From assembly GCF_016909495.1 (NCBI RefSeq), contig NZ_JAFBFW010000005.1, positions 310,001 through 374,000 of the forward strand: 64,000 bases of DNA, in the 5' to 3' direction. The stretch's first letter is position 1; every line of letters starts with the position of its first letter. Below are positions 58,248 through 64,000 of this stretch, one piece after another. The DNA comes from Pantoea coffeiphila. Lineage in GTDB: Bacteria; Pseudomonadota; Gammaproteobacteria; Enterobacterales; Enterobacteriaceae. Under the pieces are notes generated by a model. The model saw nothing but the letters and a program-made list of their open reading frames with translations, did not search any database and was not told the DNA's origin. The position numbers and the translations under genes are program-made.

Positions 58248-59238
58248 TACTGCTCTTAATCATGGTGATGGCGAGGTTAAGCGCCGTTTTAAAGCTGCCC
58301 GCATCGGCCTGCCCGCTTCCGGCCAGCTCAAGAGCCGTACCGTGATCGACAGACGTGCGGATAAATGGCAGACCGAGGGTGATGTTCACCGCGCGGCCAA
58401 AGCCCTGATATTTTAGCACCGGAAGCCCCTGATCGTGATACATCGCCAGTACAGCGTCTGCATTTTGCAGATACTTGGGCTGGAACAGCGTATCGGCAGG
58501 GAGCGGGCCGGTCAGGTTTAACCCGCGCTGACGCAGTTCGTCCAGCGCCGGGATGATGGTGTCAATTTCTTCGCGGCCCATATGGCCGCCTTCCCCGGCG
58601 TGGGGATTCAGCCCGCAGACCAGAATATGCGGTTCCCGGCTGCCAAACTTACTTTGCAGATCGGCATGCAGGATCGTAATCACTTCATGCAGGCTTTCAC
58701 GAGTAATGGCGGCGGAAACATCCTTCAGCGGCAGATGTGTGGTTGCCAGCGCTACGCGCAGCTCTTCCGTTGCCAGCATCATGACCACGCGATCGCAGCC
58801 CGCGCGTTCGGCAAAGAATTCGGTATGGCCACTGAATGGAATGCCGGCATCGTTAATGACACCTTTGTGCACCGGTCCGGTGATCAGCGCGGCAAACTCG
58901 CCGTTCAGACAGCCATCGCAGGCGCGGGCGAGGGAGGCCAGCACGTAATGGCTGTTGTCCACGCACAGCTCACCGGCGGTCACCGGCTGTGCCAGCGGCA
59001 GCGGCAATACGGTCAGTGTACCCGCGCTCTGAGGCTGAGCGGGCATATCCGGCTGGTATTCACGCAGGGTCAGGGGTAAATGCAAAGCTGCCGCGCGGGT
59101 GCGCAGCAGCTCGGAGTCGGCACAGATAACCAGTTCAACCGGCCAGGCCTGCTGGGCCAGCTGAACGATTAAATCGGGACCAATCCCGGCGGGTTCGCCG
59201 GGCGTGATAACGACGCGAAAGTTATTGCGCATTGGCAT
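58240..59238 (-). CDS. pdxA: 4-hydroxythreonine-4-phosphate dehydrogenase
   Basis: NAD-dependent oxidation step of pyridoxal 5'-phosphate synthesis. The 332-residue product has [19 protein letters not shown] at the N-terminus, the metal-binding histidines in [18 protein letters not shown] and [19 protein letters not shown], and [13 protein letters not shown]. It overlaps the surA end by 17 bp. Met3 (59232) is an alternative start. Confidence 0.97.
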   Translation of the reverse strand: MPMRNNFRVVITPGEPAGIGPDLIVQLAQQAWPVELVICADSELLRTRAAALHLPLTLREYQPDMPAQPQSAGTLTVLPLPLAQPVTAGELCVDNSHYVLASLARACDGCLNGEFAALITGPVHKGVINDAGIPFSGHTEFFAERAGCDRVVMMLATEELRVALATTHLPLKDVSAAITRESLHEVITILHADLQSKFGSREPHILVCGLNPHAGEGGHMGREEIDTIIPALDELRQRGLNLTGPLPADTLFQPKYLQNADAVLAMYHDQGLPVLKYQGFGRAVNITLGLPFIRTSVDHGTALELAGSGQADAGSFKTALNLAITMIKSSNE

Positions 59239-60517
59239 CCAGAATCTTTACATAGGCTCCGGCACGCTCTTCCTGCATCCAGGTCTGCGCTTCTTCCGCA
59301 AACTTGCGGTTGAACAGCAGGCGGTAAGCACGCTCTTTCTTCGCCGCGTCGGTCTTATCAACCTGGCGCGTGTCCAGCAGCTGGATTAAATGCCAGCCGA
59401 ACGAAGAGTGAACCGGGGCGCTCATCTGGCCTTTTTGCAGGCGTAACAGCGCATCGCGGAAGGCTGGGTCGAAGGTTTCCGGAGAAGCCCATCCGAGGTC
59501 GCCGCCCTGATTCGCAGAACCAGGGTCCTGTGACAGCTGCTTAGCCGCATTGGCAAAGCTCAGCTTGCCGCTGTTGATCTCATTGGCGACTTCCTGCAGC
59601 TTCTGGCGTGCCTGGTCATCGGTCATAATTGGTGACGGCTTCAGCAGGATATGGCGGGCATGCACTTCGGTTACGGAGATGCTCTGGCTGTCGCCGCGCA
59701 TGTCGTTCACTTTCAGGATATGGAAGCCAACGCCGGAACGGATTGGACCGATAACATCGCCTTTTTTGGCAGTAATCAGCGCCTGGCCGAACAGTGACGG
59801 CAGCTCCTGAATACGGCCCCAGCCCATGTTACCGCCCTTCAGCGCCTGAGGATCGGCGGAGTAGGTGATAGCCATCTTACCGAAGTCAGCGCCGCCCTTG
59901 GCTTCTTCAACCAGTTTACGCGCCAGCGCTTCCTGATCGTCAACCTGCTGCTGGGAAGGATTTTCCGGCAGCGGCAGCAGAATGTGGCTGAGGTTCAGCT
60001 CGGTGCCAGCGTCGTTCTGCGAGGCCATCTGCGTTGCCAGAGAGTCCACTTCCTGCGGCAGAATAGTGACGCGGCGGCGAACTTCGTTATTGCGCACTTC
60101 TGAAGTCAGCATCTCTTTACGGATTTGCTCACGGTAGGTGGCGTAGTTGATGCCGTCGTAGGCCAGGCGGCTACGCAGCTGATCGGTACTCATTTTATTT
60201 TGTGCGGCGATATTGCCAATGGCCTGATCCAGCTGGGCATCGCTGATCTGAATACCGGCCTGTTTCGCCATTTGCAGGAGAATGTTGTCCATAATCAGAC
60301 GTTCAATAATCTGATGGCGTAACGTTTTATCATCGGGTAGCTGCTGTCCTGCCTGCTGTGCCTGACCTTTAACGGACTGCATCATGCCGTCCACATCACT
60401 TTCTAACACCACGCCGTTGTTAACAACAGCGGCGACTTTATCAACTACCTGCGGGGCTGCGAACGCGGTGCTGGCTGTCAGAGCTGCACCGAGGATCAGC
60501 ATTCTCCAGTTCTTCAT
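59222..60517 (-). CDS. surA: Periplasmic chaperone / peptidyl-prolyl isomerase SurA
   Basis: Folds outer-membrane beta-barrel proteins, including LptD encoded next to it. The 431-residue product has a signal peptide ending TAFAAPQ, an N-terminal chaperone core, and two parvulin domains ([18 protein letters not shown] and [30 protein letters not shown] and [10 protein letters not shown]). I chose the start at 60517 ([10 protein letters not shown]), the conserved signal-peptide start, rather than an in-frame start at 60565 that would add 16 residues. Confidence 0.97.
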   Translation of the reverse strand: MKNWRMLILGAALTASTAFAAPQVVDKVAAVVNNGVVLESDVDGMMQSVKGQAQQAGQQLPDDKTLRHQIIERLIMDNILLQMAKQAGIQISDAQLDQAIGNIAAQNKMSTDQLRSRLAYDGINYATYREQIRKEMLTSEVRNNEVRRRVTILPQEVDSLATQMASQNDAGTELNLSHILLPLPENPSQQQVDDQEALARKLVEEAKGGADFGKMAITYSADPQALKGGNMGWGRIQELPSLFGQALITAKKGDVIGPIRSGVGFHILKVNDMRGDSQSISVTEVHARHILLKPSPIMTDDQARQKLQEVANEINSGKLSFANAAKQLSQDPGSANQGGDLGWASPETFDPAFRDALLRLQKGQMSAPVHSSFGWHLIQLLDTRQVDKTDAAKKERAYRLLFNRKFAEEAQTWMQEERAGAYVKILDANAQ

Positions 60518-60572
60518 ACTTTTTCCATTCTTCCTATCCGCAATGCGGGTTGGCATATCAAACATTACAACA

Positions 60573-62915
60573 TCAGAAAGCGCGTTGATAAGGCAGGATG
60601 CCCTGACGCAGCATTTGACCGGTACCTAAGCCATAACTTGGGCTGAGGCCACGCAGCTCAATGTTGAACGAGACTTTATTATCATACTTACTGCTGTCGT
60701 CTTCCCAGCTGGTGATTTTACGTTCATAGCCAAGGCGAATCGCATAACAGCATGAGCTGTACTGGATACCCACCAGCTGATCGGCAGGCTGATTGGCTTT
60801 CGTATCGTAATACCACGCACCGACGACGGACCAGGCATCAGCAATAGGCCAGCTCGCTGTGGCACCAACCTGAGAAATACCTTCCTGATACAGCGGGTTA
60901 GTATACTGAGTCAGCGTCTGCTGAATATACTCCTCGCTGGTATAACGGTAGTTCAGCTGTACCATGCGGTCAGCATCACGTCGCCATTCCAGCACGGCGT
61001 TACCCTGTGAAACGTTGTCCAGACGGGTGTCATACTGCAGTCCACCACGTGCTGCCCAACGGTCGCTGATTTTCCAGTAGGTATCGCCCGCCCACACCAG
61101 GCTGCCTCGATCGTCATCGTCCGTATAGTTTAATCCGGTGCGTGCCGGGGTAAACGAGTAGATTTGACCAATGGAAGCGTTAAAACGTTCAACCAAATCG
61201 TTATCAAATATTCGCGTGGTCACACCGGTAGTCACCTGGTTCGCCGAAGCGATGCGATCCAGGCCGCTGTAAGTCTTGTCACGGAACAGACCGGTATAGT
61301 CGCTCTGCAATAGCGTCGAGTCATAGGCGTTGATATTGCTCTGGTTACGATACGGAATGTACAGGTACTGCATCCGCGGTTCCAGGGTCTGGGTATAGCC
61401 CGGCGACCAGTTCATATCACGGTCAAAGACCATCTTGCCGTCAATTTTAAACTGCGGCATAACGCGGTTAACCGAGTTCTTTAACTGGTTATCCTGGTTC
61501 TGGCTCAGCGAGTTGAAGTATTCAACATCATTTTGCTCATAGTGGGTTGCCAGCAGTTTGGCTTCGGTGTTCAGGCTACCCCAACTGTTAGAGAGCGGCA
61601 GGTCGATGGTGGGTTCCAGGTGCAAACGCGTGGCGTCCGGAAGATCGCCGTTCACGTTGGTGAACTTCACTGCCTGAGCATAAAGATGCGTATCGAACGG
61701 ACCGATATCATTTTTATAGTAGTTGAAGTCAAACTGCGGCTCCGCGCGATACACATTACGCGTGGAGTTATTGGCGAATATCTGGAACTGTTTGGTCGAC
61801 AGCGTGGCATCCCAGTTCTTTTCCGCATAGCCCACGCTGAATTTCTGCGTGACATAGCCATCGGTGGTTGAACCGTAGGTGGAGTCAAGGTCGGTAAAGT
61901 AATACGGATCGCTGACTTTGGTGTAGTCCGCGTTGAAACGCCAGTTCTGCTCGTAGATGCCGGAGTGACGCCAGTGGAACAGCCAGCGGTTCGAATCTTT
62001 ATCGTCCGCATGCTCACGATTGTAAACGTCATCGGAGTTCATGTAGTCGAATTCCATCAGGCCAGTACCCACACCGGTCAGATAGCGGAACTCGTTCTGC
62101 CACTGCATGCCACGGCGGCTGATGTAGTGCGGCGTCAGCGTGGCATCGGCCTGTGGCGCGATATTCCAGTAGTACGGCAGCATAAACTCGAAGCCGCTGC
62201 TGCTGCCGTATTTGGCATTCGGGATCAGGAAGCCTGAGCGGCGTTTGTCACCCACCGGCAGCTGCAGGTAAGGGCTGTAAAACACCGGTACCGGGCCGAT
62301 CTTAAAGCGGGCGTTCCAGATCTCAGCCAGCTGCTCATCACGATCGTGGATCACTTCTGAACCCACTACGCTCCAGCTGTTCTGGCCCGGAAGACAGGAG
62401 GTAAAAGTCCCGTTTTCCAGAATGGTGTAGCGGTTGTCACCGCGCAGTTTCATCTGGTCGGCATCGCCACGTCCCTGGCGGCCCACCATCTGGTAGTTAC
62501 CGTTCCAGACGTTAGTGTCTTTGGTATTCAGATTTGACCAGGCTTTCGGGCCTTTCAGGATCACCTGATTATCGTCGTAGCGCACATTGCCGAGTGCATC
62601 CACGGTACGGGTAGGCGTGGTCTGCCCCTGCACGGTTTTCTGGTGCAGTTGAACTTCGTCGGACTGCAGGCGGCTGTTGCCCTGCTGGATATCGACATTG
62701 CCGGTAAATACCGCGTTATCGGGGTAGTTTCCCTGTGCTTTGTCCGCATCAATGGTGACCGGCAGCTCGTTGGTTTTTTTTCCCTGTACCAGAGGACGGT
62801 CGTAACTAGGTACACCCAGCATACATTGAGATGCGAGGTCATCGGCCAGTCCTTGCTGGCTGTACAGCGCTGAACCGATTAGGGTTGCCAGCAATGTAGG
62901 TAGACTTTTTTTCAT
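60573..62915 (-). CDS. lptD: LPS-assembly outer-membrane protein LptD
   Basis: Forms with LptE the channel that inserts lipopolysaccharide into the outer leaflet. The 780-residue product has a signal peptide ([20 protein letters not shown]), an N-terminal OstA/LptA-like domain with the first cysteine in [14 protein letters not shown], and a 26-strand barrel. A cysteine in TSCLPG and the pair in [14 protein letters not shown] complete the four disulfide cysteines. I chose ATG 62915 ([10 protein letters not shown]) over 62951, which would add 12 residues. It heads the operon and faces djlA divergently. Confidence 0.97.
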   Translation of the reverse strand: MKKSLPTLLATLIGSALYSQQGLADDLASQCMLGVPSYDRPLVQGKKTNELPVTIDADKAQGNYPDNAVFTGNVDIQQGNSRLQSDEVQLHQKTVQGQTTPTRTVDALGNVRYDDNQVILKGPKAWSNLNTKDTNVWNGNYQMVGRQGRGDADQMKLRGDNRYTILENGTFTSCLPGQNSWSVVGSEVIHDRDEQLAEIWNARFKIGPVPVFYSPYLQLPVGDKRRSGFLIPNAKYGSSSGFEFMLPYYWNIAPQADATLTPHYISRRGMQWQNEFRYLTGVGTGLMEFDYMNSDDVYNREHADDKDSNRWLFHWRHSGIYEQNWRFNADYTKVSDPYYFTDLDSTYGSTTDGYVTQKFSVGYAEKNWDATLSTKQFQIFANNSTRNVYRAEPQFDFNYYKNDIGPFDTHLYAQAVKFTNVNGDLPDATRLHLEPTIDLPLSNSWGSLNTEAKLLATHYEQNDVEYFNSLSQNQDNQLKNSVNRVMPQFKIDGKMVFDRDMNWSPGYTQTLEPRMQYLYIPYRNQSNINAYDSTLLQSDYTGLFRDKTYSGLDRIASANQVTTGVTTRIFDNDLVERFNASIGQIYSFTPARTGLNYTDDDDRGSLVWAGDTYWKISDRWAARGGLQYDTRLDNVSQGNAVLEWRRDADRMVQLNYRYTSEEYIQQTLTQYTNPLYQEGISQVGATASWPIADAWSVVGAWYYDTKANQPADQLVGIQYSSCCYAIRLGYERKITSWEDDSSKYDNKVSFNIELRGLSPSYGLGTGQMLRQGILPYQRAF

Positions 62916-63173
62916 ACGCGGTATCGAAAATTCCGTGGTCACTGGCATCATGCCGACAAACCGTCAGAGACTAACGTACTCAACTGGATTGCGCCAGTCA
63001 TACCCACCATCTTTCAGGAGGGGGACTATTCGCTTCCGTCGACTCTTTGTCTGTCCGCATCAACCAAACAGGGATACTTCTGGTTGTTTGACCGTGTTGC
63101 CAATAGGCTATGGGGTGAATGACAGGTATGATAATGCAATTTTTAGCCTTCAGCATGGCGAATTGAGGAGTAT

Positions 63174-63998
63174 ATGCGCTATTGGGGAAAAGTATTGGGT
63201 CTTGTGCTCGGTTTGTTATCCGGCGCGGGCTTTTGGGGACTGGTGATCGGTCTGTTGATTGGCCACTTGGTTGATCGTGCAAGTGTGACCCGACAGCAGG
63301 GCTACTTTGCCAATCAGCAGACCCGCCAGGCGCTGTTTTTCCGTACGACCTTCCAGGTGATGGGGCATTTGACCAAGTCAAAAGGGCGGGTGACAGACGC
63401 GGATATTCAGATGGCCTCGTTGCTGATGGATCGTATGCAGCTGCACGGCGAGGCGCGTACCGCCGCACAGCGTGCTTTTCGCGAAGGCAAAGAGGGTGAC
63501 TATCCGTTAAGGGATAAACTTCGCGAACTGCGCAGTGCCTGTTTTGGTCGTTTCGACTTGATCAGGATGTTTCTGGAAATTCAGATCCAGGCAGCGTTTG
63601 CCGACGGGTCTCTGCATCCTAACGAGCGCCAGGTGCTGTACGTGATTGCAGAAGAGCTGGGGATTTCCCGCGTTCAGTTCGATCAGTTCTTACGCATGAT
63701 GGAGAGCGGCCAGCAGTTCGGCGGCGGCGGTTACCAGAGCGGCGGTTCTTCTCAGGGCGGTTATACCCCCGGCAGCCGTGGCCCGACGCTGGAAGATGCC
63801 TGTAGCGTGCTCGGTGTTAAAAGCAGCGATGAAGCCACCACTATCAAGCGTGCCTATCGTAAGCTGATGAGCGAACATCATCCCGACAAACTGGTGACAA
63901 AAGGATTACCACCGCAGATGATGGAAATGGCCAAGCAGAAAGCGCAGGAAATTCAGGCCGCATACGACCTGATTAAACGCGAGAAAGGATTTAAGTAG
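63174..63998 (+). CDS. djlA: Membrane-anchored DnaJ-like co-chaperone DjlA
   Basis: A type III J-protein that stimulates DnaK and, in E. coli, the Rcs envelope stress response. The 274-residue product has one N-terminal membrane segment ([20 protein letters not shown]), a TerB-like helical domain, a Gly/Ser-rich linker ([17 protein letters not shown]) and a C-terminal J-domain with HPD in [13 protein letters not shown]. It is complete, ending 2 bases before the window edge, and divergent from lptD with 258 bp between. Confidence 0.96.
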   Translation: MRYWGKVLGLVLGLLSGAGFWGLVIGLLIGHLVDRASVTRQQGYFANQQTRQALFFRTTFQVMGHLTKSKGRVTDADIQMASLLMDRMQLHGEARTAAQRAFREGKEGDYPLRDKLRELRSACFGRFDLIRMFLEIQIQAAFADGSLHPNERQVLYVIAEELGISRVQFDQFLRMMESGQQFGGGGYQSGGSSQGGYTPGSRGPTLEDACSVLGVKSSDEATTIKRAYRKLMSEHHPDKLVTKGLPPQMMEMAKQKAQEIQAAYDLIKREKGFK

Positions 63999-64000
63999 TT

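Overview
The window is chromosomal DNA of a gamma-proteobacterium of the order Enterobacterales. Gene content and order follow the Escherichia coli core (slt-trpR-yjjX-gpmB-rob-creA-arcA-yjtD-thrLABC-yaaA-talB-mog-dnaKJ-nhaAR-rpsT-ribF-ileS-lspA-fkpB-ispH-dapB-carAB-folA-apaHG-rsmA-pdxA-surA-lptD-djlA). Proteins resemble their E. coli counterparts closely but not identically, and several E. coli genes are missing from their usual places (creBCD, yaaX, yaaJ, satP, rihC, the cai/fix/kefC block). Together with the urea carboxylase genes and the fimbrial and accessory insertions, this suggests an Erwinia/Pantoea-type member of the Erwiniaceae. That is an inference from memory of the families; no database was searched. 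No rRNA, tRNA, CRISPR array, phage or transposase gene was found.

Layout. 1-5317 (minus): a two-gene urea-amidolyase operon, allophanate hydrolase then urea/guanidine carboxylase, the latter cut by the window edge at its biotin motif. 5580-12868: slt, trpR with its operator, yjjX, gpmB, rob, creA, arcA, a tiny yjjY-like ORF and yjtD. 13062-17899: the threonine operon with a complete leader peptide and attenuator. 18010-20006: yaaA and talB. 20056-24928 (minus): an AT-rich chaperone-usher fimbrial operon inserted between talB and mog. 25328-33398: mog, an MFS transporter, dnaK-dnaJ behind a heat-shock promoter, nhaA-nhaR and rpsT. 33716-39423: the ribF-ileS-lspA-fkpB-ispH operon.

39424-40484 has no credible gene. 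It is built of repeats: two 204-bp imperfect palindromes in opposite orientation, each with self-complementary ends and two conserved internal hairpins, embedded in three short tandem-repeat blocks. This is the least explained part of the window. 40485-46163 is dapB and carAB with arginine boxes.

46322-55401 is an accessory region between carB and folA. It holds an orphan, unusually short two-partner-secretion exoprotein. It also holds a GntR-regulated operon that combines a MetC-like PLP C-S lyase with a carbohydrate-type (CUT1) ABC importer, and a LysE/RhtB exporter. The first permease gene of the importer is broken by an exact 10-bp tandem duplication. 55576-63998 returns to the core: folA, the lptD-surA-pdxA-rsmA-apaG-apaH operon (minus) and djlA.

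How the genes work together: the core blocks are housekeeping (threonine, lysine, arginine/pyrimidine, folate, isoprenoid and B6 synthesis, outer-membrane assembly, protein folding, redox and sodium homeostasis). The accessory parts add nitrogen scavenging (urea or guanidine), surface attachment (fimbriae, the exoprotein) and uptake of an unidentified, perhaps sulfur-bearing, carbohydrate-like compound.
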